Below are positions 7,805 to 17,131 of a DNA stretch of 45,457 bases, in pieces. The notes under the pieces were generated by a model. It was not told the DNA's origin and ran no database searches. It saw only the letters and a program-made list of their open reading frames with translations. Source of the DNA: Bartonella sp. AU16XJBT. Its GTDB lineage: Bacteria; Pseudomonadota; Alphaproteobacteria; Rhizobiales; Rhizobiaceae. The position numbers and the translations under genes are program-made. The first letter of the stretch is position 1. Every line of letters begins with the position of its first letter. The stretch is taken from the NCBI RefSeq assembly GCF_028618665.1, contig NZ_JAQITF010000013.1:1-45457 (forward strand), given 5' to 3'.

Positions 7805-8227
7805 CTATGATTTATTAATTTGATTTCTTTTTTTGATAACTTCATCCCTTAAGAGATCAAGCCTTAAGAGATCAAGCTTATCTTTGACTAAGATCATAAA
7901 CAAGATCAGCTCATTTAAGCGATAAAAAGATAACAACTCTTGAGAAAAATAATTATCAAACCAAGTTGTAAAAGCTTGCGTAAACGCAGATGAAAACCAT
8001 TGATTAAAATCATCGTACGGCAATAATGGAAAATAATTTCTATCATCACGCGCAAAGATACTATATAGCATATAGACAAAATAACCTGTTGATGAGGGAT
8101 CTATTCTTGTTTCAAAAGATGCATCTTGAGGCGAACGGACACCATAATATATGGTTGCCTCTCCAATATTATTAACAAGATCAATCAACTGGACTTTGCT
8201 TATGGAGATTTGTGGGACATCTATCAT
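7805..8227 (-). CDS. Hypothetical protein in Cro-like operon
   Basis: 140 residues if started at the ATG at 8227, which follows an AGAG-type ribosome site and lies 16 bases after the upstream Cro-like gene. The open frame extends to 8401, but that part overlaps the Cro-like gene and is probably not translated. The protein is soluble and rich in aromatic residues (DDFNQWFSSAFTQAFTTWF) and ends Lys/Arg-rich with no TM segment. No family is recognised. It is likely co-transcribed with the Cro-like gene from the switch region. Confidence 0.55.
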   Translation of the reverse strand: MIDVPQISISKVQLIDLVNNIGEATIYYGVRSPQDASFETRIDPSSTGYFVYMLYSIFARDDRNYFPLLPYDDFNQWFSSAFTQAFTTWFDNYFSQELLSFYRLNELILFMILVKDKLDLLRLDLLRDEVIKKRNQINKS

Positions 8228-8243
8228 CTCTGATCTTTCTTCT

Positions 8244-8561
8244 TTAAGAGTGTGAATGCTGCTGTTGATGTTCGTTATTATCTGTAGGGGCAGCAATAAA
8301 AGTAGATTGTGAAGATAATTTAGAATCACATGATTGCGTCCTATAAAAAAACGAGAAAAAGTCTTCTGCCTTAATCGGTGCTCCAATTCTGTTGGCTTCA
8401 TTCAAAAGAATTGGGATATGTTTTGTTGGAATTCTCCCACCAGTTCCACCTTTTGATACAGGACGGAGCCAGACGTACACGCGTGTTCTATGAACCCCAA
8501 GCAACTGAGATACCCTACGAACCCCACCTAACAGATTTATTATTTCCGAAAATTGTTTCAT
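8244..8561 (-). CDS. Cro-like HTH regulator of the prophage switch
   Basis: 105 residues. Residues 5-35 form an HTH (IINLLGGVRRVSQLLGVHRT, then RVYVWL) with the layout of Cro/YdaS-type regulators. The remainder is polar, with a His/Gln-rich tail. It is transcribed divergently from the S24-peptidase repressor across an 85-base gap, the classical Cro/CI arrangement. It would repress the lysogenic promoter when the phage enters lytic growth. The tail is atypical and could be a phage-specific extension. Confidence 0.75.
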   Translation of the reverse strand: MKQFSEIINLLGGVRRVSQLLGVHRTRVYVWLRPVSKGGTGGRIPTKHIPILLNEANRIGAPIKAEDFFSFFYRTQSCDSKLSSQSTFIAAPTDNNEHQQQHSHS

Positions 8562-8646
8562 AAGTCATATTGTAGCTTATTTAGGTACAATATCAATAGA
8601 AAATGTAACGAAAATCATAAAAGATTTTTTTTCTAACAAAGATATA
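8562..8646. promoter_or_regulatory. Cro/CI operator-promoter region
   Basis: An 85-base AT-rich gap between divergent regulator genes. It contains the inverted repeat ATTGTA (8569-8574) and TACAAT (8586-8591), 11 bases apart, the size of a dimeric repressor site. By analogy with lambdoid phages both regulators should bind here. Only one clear dyad is visible, so other operators may be degenerate. Confidence 0.5.
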
Positions 8647-9243
8647 ATGGAAACCATGAATAACATTATGAAAATTTGGCTAAGTGAAGCCTTACAAGAA
8701 TCTGGATTATCTCAATCATCGCTTGCCAGACAACTAAGTGAGAAGGTGCATCGCCCTATCTACCGCTCTGCAGTTAATAAAATGCTGACAGGTGAACGAG
8801 GAATAAGTGCACAAGAAGGTATAGCAATTGAGGAAATCACAAAATACCCACTTCCACGAAAAAAAACTATACCCTTAATGGGTTATGTAGGAGCAGGTTC
8901 AGAAATTATCCCCTATGAAGACGGTTGGCTTGAAGAAGTGGAAATGCCCCCATATATTACAAAGGATACATACGCAGTAAAAGTTGAAGGCGACTCAATG
9001 GAACCTTTCATTGAGGATAAATCTATTTTATTTTATTCAGAAAACATTTCTCCAAGTTTACTTCTTAATAAAAAAGCAATTGTCTATACGCAAGATGGAC
9101 GTTGTTTTGTCAAAATAATAAAGCAAGGTAGTAAGCCTGGTTTATTTAATTTAGAGAGTTTAAATAGGTTGTATCCAGAAATAAAAGATATTGCATTAAT
9201 TTGGGCTGCGCCTATAGACTGGATAAAACCACCGAGATTTTAA
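8647..9243 (+). CDS. CI-type repressor with S24 (LexA-like) peptidase
   Basis: 198 residues. The N-terminal HTH (about 10-55: ALQESGLSQSSLARQLSEK) is followed by the S24 autoprotease domain. Its parts are visible: the Ala-Gly cleavage site in YVGAGSE (83-84), the nucleophile in GDSMEP (Ser117) and the general-base lysine in CFVKIIK (Lys156). RecA filaments formed after DNA damage should trigger self-cleavage and prophage induction. The start could also be the ATG at 8656, which has GGA before it. It is divergent from the Cro-like gene, so it is most likely the lysogeny master repressor. Confidence 0.88.
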   Translation: METMNNIMKIWLSEALQESGLSQSSLARQLSEKVHRPIYRSAVNKMLTGERGISAQEGIAIEEITKYPLPRKKTIPLMGYVGAGSEIIPYEDGWLEEVEMPPYITKDTYAVKVEGDSMEPFIEDKSILFYSENISPSLLLNKKAIVYTQDGRCFVKIIKQGSKPGLFNLESLNRLYPEIKDIALIWAAPIDWIKPPRF

Positions 9244-9559
9244 AATAGTTAAATCATATGAGCATAATTTTCTTCTTATCGTATATTTCTGTTAAGGAGA
9301 GAATTATGCAAATATTTGCAAAATAATCGATTAGAATATTAAAATTCAATGTAATTAGTATTATTAAATCTCTAGCTATTCTAAACATATATCCCTTTTT
9401 CAGTAATTACAGTTTTAATTTTCTAAGTGACTTTTTATATTTATGTAAAAATTTTCTAAAATCGGTACATATGTATTGACATATGTTACTAAATACGCTA
9501 CATTGGTATCCATAAACCACGCACAAACAATTGCCAAGAGGCGTTAGGGAGGAGCAATT
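9244..9559. other. Gene-free spacer before rightward early genes
   Basis: No ORF of note. It is very AT-rich and holds, near its right end, the promoter and paired octamers annotated at 9467-9504. Otherwise nothing is recognised. Confidence 0.6.
9467..9504 (+). promoter_or_regulatory. Sigma70-like promoter with paired ACATATGT operators
   Basis: TTGACA at 9476-9481, a 17-base spacer and TACATT at 9499-9504 form a good sigma70-type promoter. The palindromic octamer ACATATGT occurs twice, at 9467-9474 and 9479-9486, four bases apart and overlapping the -35 box, as expected for a repressor-controlled early phage promoter. It should drive the genes from 9560 onward. The binding protein is not known; the CI-type repressor is a candidate. 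Confidence 0.55.
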
Positions 9560-9937
9560 ATGGAAAATCCAATTCTTATAAATTCTGATGAAATTTTATT
9601 AGTTGTCTATAATGATGATGATCAAAACATTGGTCGGTCTGGACCACTTGATGAAAGCCAAGTTCTAAAAATTATTGACGAGGCAGATGATGCAATCCAA
9701 ATTCTTCGCATCAATCCTTCTGAGAATAATTGTGAAGATATCTCTGAAGAAATTGCAGAAGCATATGTAAAAGAAAATATCGAACATCTCCATGAGGAGA
9801 GTAAAGTTCATGACTTTGTACGCGAGAGTGTTGCTTACCATGACCTTTTATCTGATTTAGCAGACGAAAAATATAATGATGAGATGTTTGGTACTTATGA
9901 ACAACAACACCGTTTGCGTCCTTGTGATGTGCTTTAA
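9560..9937 (+). CDS. Acidic phage early protein, unknown
   Basis: 125 residues, strongly acidic (many Asp and Glu), with no TM segment and no family recognised. The start follows an excellent ribosome site (GGGAGGAG, 7 bases before ATG), and it is the first gene behind the paired-octamer promoter. Small acidic early proteins in phages can mimic DNA to inhibit nucleases or regulators, but no specific motif supports that here. Confidence 0.65.
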   Translation: MENPILINSDEILLVVYNDDDQNIGRSGPLDESQVLKIIDEADDAIQILRINPSENNCEDISEEIAEAYVKENIEHLHEESKVHDFVRESVAYHDLLSDLADEKYNDEMFGTYEQQHRLRPCDVL

Positions 9938-10004
9938 AATTCTTAAGGGCGTTTGAAAAAGCGCCCCCTTTTTCCCATCAATCCCACCCAATATGAGGTC
10001 CGTA

Positions 10005-10397
10005 ATGGAAAAGCTAATTGCTATCCAGCAAAATACAAACAAACATGAAACAATTCCAACCATGTCTAGCATTGAAATTGCAGAGTTATGCGGTAAAAGA
10101 CATGCTCATGTAATGCGAGATATTCGTAAACTATTTAGCGAACTTAAAATCGACCTGAGTAATTTTGCTGGATTATACAAAGATTCAACAGGTCGTACTC
10201 TTCCTTGTTACCATCTTCCTAAACGTGAATCTCTTATTGTCATTTTAGGTTACAACACTGTGTTACGCGCAAAAATCATAGATTATTGGAAAAAATTAGA
10301 AGAGCAAGCAGCTAATCCCCAAATCGATTTTTCGAGCCCTGAAATACGAGCAGCTATCATGATGCATCTTAAAAATAAAATTAAACAGACTGCATAG
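10005..10397 (+). CDS. Rha-family phage regulatory protein
   Basis: 130 residues from the ATG at 10005, preferred because GAGG precedes it; an in-frame ATG at 9993 has no such site. The N-terminal part has the Rha/pRha signature: MSSIEIAELCGKRHAHVMRD, then IRKL, a YKDSTGRTLPCYHLPK strand and the ESLIVILGYNT segment. Rha proteins of lambdoid phages interfere with growth in hosts lacking IHF and are thought to be transcription regulators. It lies 9 bases before the antirepressor gene and is likely co-transcribed. The C-terminal part resembles the spacer of the next protein (QIDFSSPEIRAA versus QIDYSSPKAMIG), suggesting domain shuffling between the two. Confidence 0.85.
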   Translation: MEKLIAIQQNTNKHETIPTMSSIEIAELCGKRHAHVMRDIRKLFSELKIDLSNFAGLYKDSTGRTLPCYHLPKRESLIVILGYNTVLRAKIIDYWKKLEEQAANPQIDFSSPEIRAAIMMHLKNKIKQTA

Positions 10398-10406
10398 GAG
10401 TTCATC

Positions 10407-11165
10407 ATGAACACTCTCATAGAGATTAAAGAACAAATCATTGATCAGGAAATAGTTCAGACAGTAAATGCACGTGATCTGCATGCATTCTTAGAGGCAA
10501 AACGTGACTTTTCAAATTGGATTAAGGACCGTATTACCAGATACAATTTTATAGAAGGACAAGACTTTGTAAAAACACAAGATTTGCGGTCGCCAAATTT
10601 GGCGAGCGCAAAATCTAGGGCTGTTATCGCGATTAACTACTATCTCACACTCGATAGAGCCAAAGAACTTTCTATGCTTGAGAACAATCAGAAAGGGAGA
10701 GAAGCCCGTTTATACTTTATCGAATGTGAAAAGCGTGTAAAGCAAGTGGTAGCACCACAAATCGACTATTCAAGTCCAAAAGCTATGATTGGCTTTTTGA
10801 ATTACCTACAAGGTCAAATAGATCAAAAAGACACCATCATTGAAGATTTAACACCAAAAGCCATGGCTCTTGAAAGCTTACAGCGCCATGATGGGCTCTT
10901 TGGTCTTACAGAAGCTGCTAAAATACTCGAGATGCAACCAAAACAATTCATTCAATTCTTACAGCAAAAAGGGTGGATTTACAGACGTGCAGCGGGTGGA
11001 AATTTGCTACCGTATCAAGACAAAATCCAAAAGCAACTTATGGATTGTCCAACCATCACGCTTCAAACTGCATGTGGAATAGAAAAAGTCATTCCTTGCG
11101 CAAAAATCACAGCAAAAGGCATTGGTGTGTTGTCTCAAGAACTTAAACGACAAAGCATGCATTAA
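10407..11165 (+). CDS. Phage antirepressor (AntA + KilAC domains)
   Basis: 252 residues with two domains. Residues 15-110 match AntA (VNARDLHAFLEAKRDFSNWI, then the ALTLDRAKEL-like segment YYLTLDRAKELSMLE). Residues about 150-245 match the KilAC/ANT DNA-binding domain (LTEAAKILEMQPKQFIQFL, then GWIYRRAAGG, then ITAKGIGVL). Such proteins bind and inactivate phage repressors or act as DNA-binding switches, helping induction. The start follows AGGAG. A strong 30-base inverted repeat lies inside the AntA coding part. Confidence 0.88.
   Translation: MNTLIEIKEQIIDQEIVQTVNARDLHAFLEAKRDFSNWIKDRITRYNFIEGQDFVKTQDLRSPNLASAKSRAVIAINYYLTLDRAKELSMLENNQKGREARLYFIECEKRVKQVVAPQIDYSSPKAMIGFLNYLQGQIDQKDTIIEDLTPKAMALESLQRHDGLFGLTEAAKILEMQPKQFIQFLQQKGWIYRRAAGGNLLPYQDKIQKQLMDCPTITLQTACGIEKVIPCAKITAKGIGVLSQELKRQSMH
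10583..10612. repeat. Strong inverted repeat inside antirepressor gene
   Basis: The 16-base perfect palindrome TCGCCAAATTTGGCGA (10590-10605) is extended by TTTGCG and CGCAAA on either side with one G/G mismatch, giving a 30-base dyad. It encodes residues in the AntA domain. It could be an operator, a hairpin in the mRNA, or a recombination scar. Confidence 0.6.
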
Positions 11166-11177
11166 GAGGAGGTTATT

Positions 11178-11564
11178 ATGATAAAAAAGAAATACGAACT
11201 GACCGATGAAACCACCGATATTGTAAGTTGCCATACATTGTACCGCATTCGTGCTTTAAGAGATTTTGATGATGTTAAGGCTGGCGACCTTGGGGGCTTT
11301 ATAGAAAATGAAAGCAATCTCTCTCATGATGGCAATTGCTGGGTCTATGATAATGCTTGTGTTACTTGGGGTTCAAAAATTTATGACAATGCAAAAATTT
11401 ATAATAACGCCCGAGTGTATGGTGGTGGTCGCATTTTTGAAAACGCACAGATTTACGGAAATGCAATTGTTTATCCCAATGCAAGAGTTTATGGCGACGC
11501 AAAAATTTACGGAGATTCAGAGATCTGCGGAGAAAGTCGTATCACAACAAACGAAAAAAAATAA
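11178..11564 (+). CDS. Beta-helix hexapeptide-like repeat protein of phage
   Basis: 128 residues. The first 40 resemble a small lead-in domain (LYRIRALRDFDDVKAGDLGG). Residues about 45-120 are a run of short repeats around the pattern (I/V)Y-(G/D)-(N/D)-A-x-(I/V), for example KIYDNAKIYNNARVYG, then AQIYGNAIVYPNARVYG, which should stack into a beta-helix. Similar proteins occur in prophages (YdcK-like) with no assigned function. The start follows GAGGAGG. It is 12 bases behind the antirepressor, so probably the same operon. Confidence 0.7.
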   Translation: MIKKKYELTDETTDIVSCHTLYRIRALRDFDDVKAGDLGGFIENESNLSHDGNCWVYDNACVTWGSKIYDNAKIYNNARVYGGGRIFENAQIYGNAIVYPNARVYGDAKIYGDSEICGESRITTNEKK

Positions 11565-11567
11565 ATC

Positions 11568-11639
11568 ATGTATAAATATGAAATTAAACCTACCTTGTGT
11601 GTGCAGTTAGTTGTGAAAAAATACGCACAATCTAAGTGA
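11568..11639 (+). CDS. Possible 23-codon ORF
   Basis: A 23-codon frame (starts MYKYEIKPTLCVQL) just after the beta-helix gene, without a clear ribosome site. The following bases to about 11730 contain further short coding-like fragments in other frames, so this may be the front of a decayed gene rather than a real small protein. Confidence 0.2.
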   Translation: MYKYEIKPTLCVQLVVKKYAQSK

Positions 11640-11806
11640 ACTTTGTATCACTATCTCTGGGTATAAAGACGAGCCTTATGTAGATACCATAATTTCTGAA
11701 GACATCATACAGCCTATAAAATCCAAACTCTAACAACCAAACCAACTTTTAACACATGCGTGATTCACGCCACGGGTGAGTTGCGTCTTCAATGGAGGAA
11801 AGCAAA

Positions 11807-12568
11807 ATGAATGAACTAAACACGAACTTAACAGAAGTAAACAAAACAAACGATTGTGAAGTCAAATCTACAGCTATGGAGCTTATTTTAGAAAGAGCTT
11901 TAGAAAATGATGTTGATCTGGACCGTCTCAAGAGCCTTCTCGAATTACGAGAAAAGGAGATAGAACGACAAGAGCGCCAAAACTTTGTTCGTGATCTTTC
12001 CGCTATACAAATGGAATATAAAGATATCGAACAAAACGCCCTTAATACACATACTAAAAGCCTCTATACAACGCTTGATAAATATATTGATGCTATCAAA
12101 GAACCTCTTTCAAAATATCACTTTGCCTTGTTCTCTCGTATCAAAGAGCAGAGTTCAAATAGCATAACCGTAGAAATGACTTTAAAGCATATATCGGGCA
12201 ATGAAATATCAACACAAGGAACATTTCCTTTTGACACTACTGGAAGTAAAAACAACGTACAAGCGGTTGGTTCTACTATAAGCTACGCACGTCGATATCT
12301 CTTAGGCATGCTTCTTAATGTTGCAAGAAAAGAAGACGATACAGATGGAATAACGCTTATAGCAGGTGTCACACCGGAACAGATGAATGAAATCAAAGAA
12401 TTAATGGAACAGACACAAGCAAAGGAAAGCGATATTCTTTCTTTTATAGGCGTAAAAAATCTCACACAGATGTCTTATAAACAAGCCCAAACTGTTTTGT
12501 TTGCTTTGAAAAAAAAGCAACGCTCACAAATGAATAAAGCACAACAAGAGCAACAAAAGGCGGTGTGA
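11807..12568 (+). CDS. ERF-family single-strand annealing protein
   Basis: 253 residues from the ATG at 11807, chosen because GGAGG lies just before it; the in-frame ATG at 11792 overlaps that site. The core (residues about 60-180) has ERF features: IQMEYKDIEQNALN, KSLYTTLDKYIDAIKEPLSKY, then AVGSTISYARRYLLGMLLNV, matching the SYARRY signature of Erf/Sak-like recombinases. ERF proteins anneal complementary single strands and circularise phage DNA. The C-terminus is Gln/Lys-rich. The next gene starts one base after its stop and encodes the matching exonuclease. Confidence 0.88.
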   Translation: MNELNTNLTEVNKTNDCEVKSTAMELILERALENDVDLDRLKSLLELREKEIERQERQNFVRDLSAIQMEYKDIEQNALNTHTKSLYTTLDKYIDAIKEPLSKYHFALFSRIKEQSSNSITVEMTLKHISGNEISTQGTFPFDTTGSKNNVQAVGSTISYARRYLLGMLLNVARKEDDTDGITLIAGVTPEQMNEIKELMEQTQAKESDILSFIGVKNLTQMSYKQAQTVLFALKKKQRSQMNKAQQEQQKAV

Positions 12569-12569
12569 A

Positions 12570-13193
12570 ATGGAACAAAGAACAGCAGAATGGTTTCAAG
12601 CCCGTTTAGGCAAAGTTACCGCTTCAAACGTTTACAACATACTCAGTAAAACAGCAAAGGGAACCCCTACAAGCAAATATGAAGACTATAAAATTAAACT
12701 CATTACAGAGCGTTTAACAGAAGAAGTAAGCCAATTTTATACAACGCCTGCTATGCAATGGGGCATTGAACATGAAGAAGATGCCCTAAAAGAATATGCA
12801 TTCATTTATGATACTGAAGTCTCTCAATGCGGTTTTATCCAGCACCCCACAATCCAAATGGCGGGGGCTAGTCCTGATGGGTTTGTTAGTGATGACGGTT
12901 TAGTTGAAGTCAAATGCCCACAATCCCCAAATCATCTACGTTTTTTTATAGATGACCATATAAAGCCTGAATATCGCGCGCAAATGCAATTCCAAATGGC
13001 TTGTACGGGACGAAAATGGTGTGATTTTATCAGTTATGACCCACGTTTTACGAGGCAATCAACATACCTGCGCATGAAAATCAAACGCATTCACCGTGAT
13101 GAAGAACACATTGAACAGATTAATCAAGCGGTCGAAGTCTTTTTAGCAGAAATAGAACAAGAGATGCAAAAGATTTTGACAAAAGCCGCTTGA
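12570..13193 (+). CDS. YqaJ-type viral recombinase exonuclease
   Basis: 207 residues, consistent with a lambda Exo/YqaJ-fold 5'-3' exonuclease. The N-terminal QRTAEWFQARLGKVTASN is the family start. The PD-(D/E)xK active site is visible as Glu70 (WGIEHEEDAL), Asp103 (GASPDGFV) and Glu113-x-Lys115 (LVEVKCP), followed by the AQMQFQMACTGRKWCDFISY helix and strand. It would resect DNA ends so that the ERF protein can anneal them, giving a two-component phage recombination system together with the prophage SSB. A hairpin 7 bases downstream probably ends the operon. Confidence 0.9.
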   Translation: MEQRTAEWFQARLGKVTASNVYNILSKTAKGTPTSKYEDYKIKLITERLTEEVSQFYTTPAMQWGIEHEEDALKEYAFIYDTEVSQCGFIQHPTIQMAGASPDGFVSDDGLVEVKCPQSPNHLRFFIDDHIKPEYRAQMQFQMACTGRKWCDFISYDPRFTRQSTYLRMKIKRIHRDEEHIEQINQAVEVFLAEIEQEMQKILTKAA

Positions 13194-13199
13194 CGTTAT

Positions 13200-13227
13200 G
13201 GGGGTGCTCTCTCCTCCCAGCACCCCC
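13200..13227 (+). terminator. GC-rich hairpin after recombination operon
   Basis: GGGGGTGCT (13200-13208) pairs perfectly with AGCACCCCC (13219-13227) around a 10-base loop, just after the YqaJ gene. It is not followed by a T run, so it may be an imperfect terminator or an mRNA-stabilising hairpin. Confidence 0.5.
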
Positions 13228-13271
13228 ACCCACTTAAGTAATAAGTAATATAAAAATAGAAAGGTAATGAG

Positions 13272-13475
13272 ATGATATTTGATGATGGCGATAGATATGT
13301 AACAACCCGTGAATGTGCACAGCTTTTTAGTGTATCAACCACAACGATTCGCAATTGGGTGCTTCAAGGGGAGTTTCCGCAACCCTATAAGCTAGGAAGA
13401 GCCGTAAGATGGAGAAAAAAGGAGATCTTAGCCTTTACTCCAAAGAAAAATAGGGAACAAATAACAACAAATTAA
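13272..13475 (+). CDS. AlpA/excisionase-like HTH protein
   Basis: 67 residues with a MerR-like winged HTH: YVTTRECAQLFSVSTTTIRN, then WVLQGEFPQPYKLGRAVRW and the RWRKKEILAF wing, the pattern of AlpA and phage excisionases. Such proteins bend DNA at attachment sites or regulate the integrase. It is the last gene before tRNA-Phe, where an attachment site is expected, which supports an excisionase role. No integrase is next to it. Start follows GAAAGG. Confidence 0.75.
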   Translation: MIFDDGDRYVTTRECAQLFSVSTTTIRNWVLQGEFPQPYKLGRAVRWRKKEILAFTPKKNREQITTN

Positions 13476-13575
13476 GTAAAATTGTATAAACCACAAGAGG
13501 TGGTCTGAAAGGTGGTCTGAAAAACAGCGAATCAAATAAAAAATTATATATTTCAATATGTTAAGCACGAGAGAG

Positions 13576-13651
<76 letters not shown>

Positions 13652-14052
13652 ATGCTTCATAAAAAACATAGAGCGTGTGCGGTTATAACATTAAAATTTT
13701 CTCTGTCCAGTCATCAAAAGAAAAATAATTGATTTTTTAATAAGTTTATCTCCCTATTCTAGAGAGTTATCAATGAATCCTTATCATAAAATAAACTTGA
13801 TAGGTATGTTGTGATACGTTAGTGTATCGTTATCAGAATGCTATCTTATCGTGGTGATGATACGAAAAAAAATAAAAGAATCAATTGAGAGGCATGATTT
13901 AGAAAGATTTTTTTACAAAGTTTCCGTGATTTTTAAGCCTACGAAATAATAGAAAACATTTTTGACTTTTTTCTAAAAAGACTCTTGATTAGTCTTTATA
14001 ACAATTTGTTTTTCTTTATAAAGGAAGCAAAACATCTAAAAGGGGAGAAATA
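13652..14052. other. Spacer between tRNA-Phe and serC
   Basis: About 400 AT-rich bases with no credible ORF. It should contain the promoters of tRNA-Phe (minus strand) and serC (plus strand), but I cannot assign boxes with confidence. Confidence 0.5.
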
Positions 14053-15216
14053 ATGATAATGTTACAAAAACCAAGCAGTCGTCCCAAGAATACTAATTTT
14101 TCTTCAGGTCCTTGTAGCAAACGGCCTGGTTGGACTTTTGATGTTCTTAAAAATGCATTAGTTGGGCGTTCGCATAGATCGAGAGAAGCAGAATTAAAAC
14201 TTGCTGAAGTTGTTAATTTAACCCGTGAGATTCTTGAGGTTCCTTCTGATCATCGTATAGGAATTATGCCAGGTTCAGATACCGGTGCTGTTGAAGCTTC
14301 TCTATGGTCTTTATTAGGTGAGCGTGGCATTGATATGGCGGCCTGGGAAAGTTTTGGATTTGGGTGGAATAAAGATGTTGTTGAGCAATTAAAACTTTCT
14401 GATGTGCGCCGTTTTGAAGCCCCATATGGTGAAATACCAGATTTAACCCAACTTAATTTTGATCGTGATGTTGTTTTTACATGGAATGGGACAACTTCTG
14501 GTGTGCGTATTCCTAATGCGGATTTCATTCCGGATAAGCGGGCAGGATTGACCATTTGTGATGCAACGTCTGCAGCTTTTGCGCAATATCTTGATTTTTC
14601 AAAATTAGATGTCGTTACTTTTTCGTGGCAAAAAGTTTTGGGAGGTGAAGCAGCACATGGTATGGTGATTTTAAGTCCTCGTGCTGTTGAGAGGCTTGAG
14701 AATCATGTTCCAGCTTGGCCTATGCCTCAACTTTTCTGTATGACAAAAAATGGAAAATTGAACGAAGATATTTTTAAAGGAAAGATAATCAATACGCCTT
14801 CTATGCTTTGTGTTGAGGATTTTCTTGATGGGTTGAAGTGGGCAAAGTCTCTAGGAGGTGCAGCAGCACTAAGAGCACGGGTTGAGAAAAATTTTTCTGT
14901 ATTTGATACTTTTGTTCGTAAAACACCATGGTTAGAATATTTGGCAAAAGATCCTCAAGTGCGTTCTAATACTTCTATTTGTTTAGATATTGTGGATCCA
15001 GTAATTACTGCTTTAGATACTGAAAAGCGAGTATCTTTTATAAAAGCCGTCGTGAATCGTCTTGATGAGGAAGGTGTTGCTTATGATATCGGTTCGTATC
15101 GCGATGCTCCTCCTGGGCTTCGAATTTGGGCGGGTATAACAATTGAGGCTTCCGATCTTGAAATTTTAACACAATGGCTTGAATGGGCGTTCCAAGTTGA
15201 AAAAGCACAGCTTTAA
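14053..15216 (+). CDS. serC: Phosphoserine aminotransferase
   Basis: 387 residues, class V PLP-dependent aminotransferase that converts 3-phosphohydroxypyruvate and glutamate into phosphoserine (serine pathway) and also acts in pyridoxal phosphate synthesis. FSSGPCSKRPGW at the start is typical of the alphaproteobacterial SerC branch. HRSREAE, GIMPGSDTGAVEASLWSLLG (phosphate/PLP pocket) and the lysine in TFSWQKVLGGEAAHGM (Schiff-base site) are all present. GGGGAG precedes the ATG by a normal distance. In many Rhizobiales serA follows directly; here a 387-base spacer and purA follow instead. Confidence 0.93.
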   Translation: MIMLQKPSSRPKNTNFSSGPCSKRPGWTFDVLKNALVGRSHRSREAELKLAEVVNLTREILEVPSDHRIGIMPGSDTGAVEASLWSLLGERGIDMAAWESFGFGWNKDVVEQLKLSDVRRFEAPYGEIPDLTQLNFDRDVVFTWNGTTSGVRIPNADFIPDKRAGLTICDATSAAFAQYLDFSKLDVVTFSWQKVLGGEAAHGMVILSPRAVERLENHVPAWPMPQLFCMTKNGKLNEDIFKGKIINTPSMLCVEDFLDGLKWAKSLGGAAALRARVEKNFSVFDTFVRKTPWLEYLAKDPQVRSNTSICLDIVDPVITALDTEKRVSFIKAVVNRLDEEGVAYDIGSYRDAPPGLRIWAGITIEASDLEILTQWLEWAFQVEKAQL

Positions 15217-16893
<1,677 letters not shown>

Positions 16894-17131
16894 TTATTGT
16901 TTTTAGGCTTCCATATAGATTCTTTGTCCATTTCTATATCTTTGAACAAAGAGCGTTTTTTAAGAGCGCGTGAGGGAAAGGTGTAAAATAACGTTGTTTA
17001 TTTTTCATATTCATTTTACACTATTACGATAGTTGCACCAATATAAATGACAATTAATTTATGAGGCTAAAAGGTTTTTTGGCTTTAGGGCTGGGGTTTC
17101 TTTTCTCAGTTTAAGAGAGATTATAGAGGAA

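Larger units (their letters stand above)
1..13575. mobile_element. Prophage early region (left end outside window)
   Basis: A continuous block of phage-type genes: SSB, D12 adenine methylase, DUF1376-type replication proteins, RuvC-like resolvase, Cro/CI switch, Rha, AntA/KilAC antirepressor, ERF, YqaJ nuclease and an excisionase-like HTH protein. The order of a divergent repressor switch flanked by replication genes on one side and antirepressor/recombination genes on the other is typical of temperate phages. The right edge is inferred from the tRNA-Phe gene, whose 3' end (13576) faces the block. No capsid, tail, lysis, terminase or integrase gene is visible, so it is either cut by the window edge or a partial remnant. 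Confidence 0.8.

Noticed and set aside
8228..8401. N-terminal extension of the 7805 gene
   Set aside because: Overlaps the Cro-like gene in another frame; the ATG at 8227 with its own ribosome site just after the Cro-like stop is the better start.
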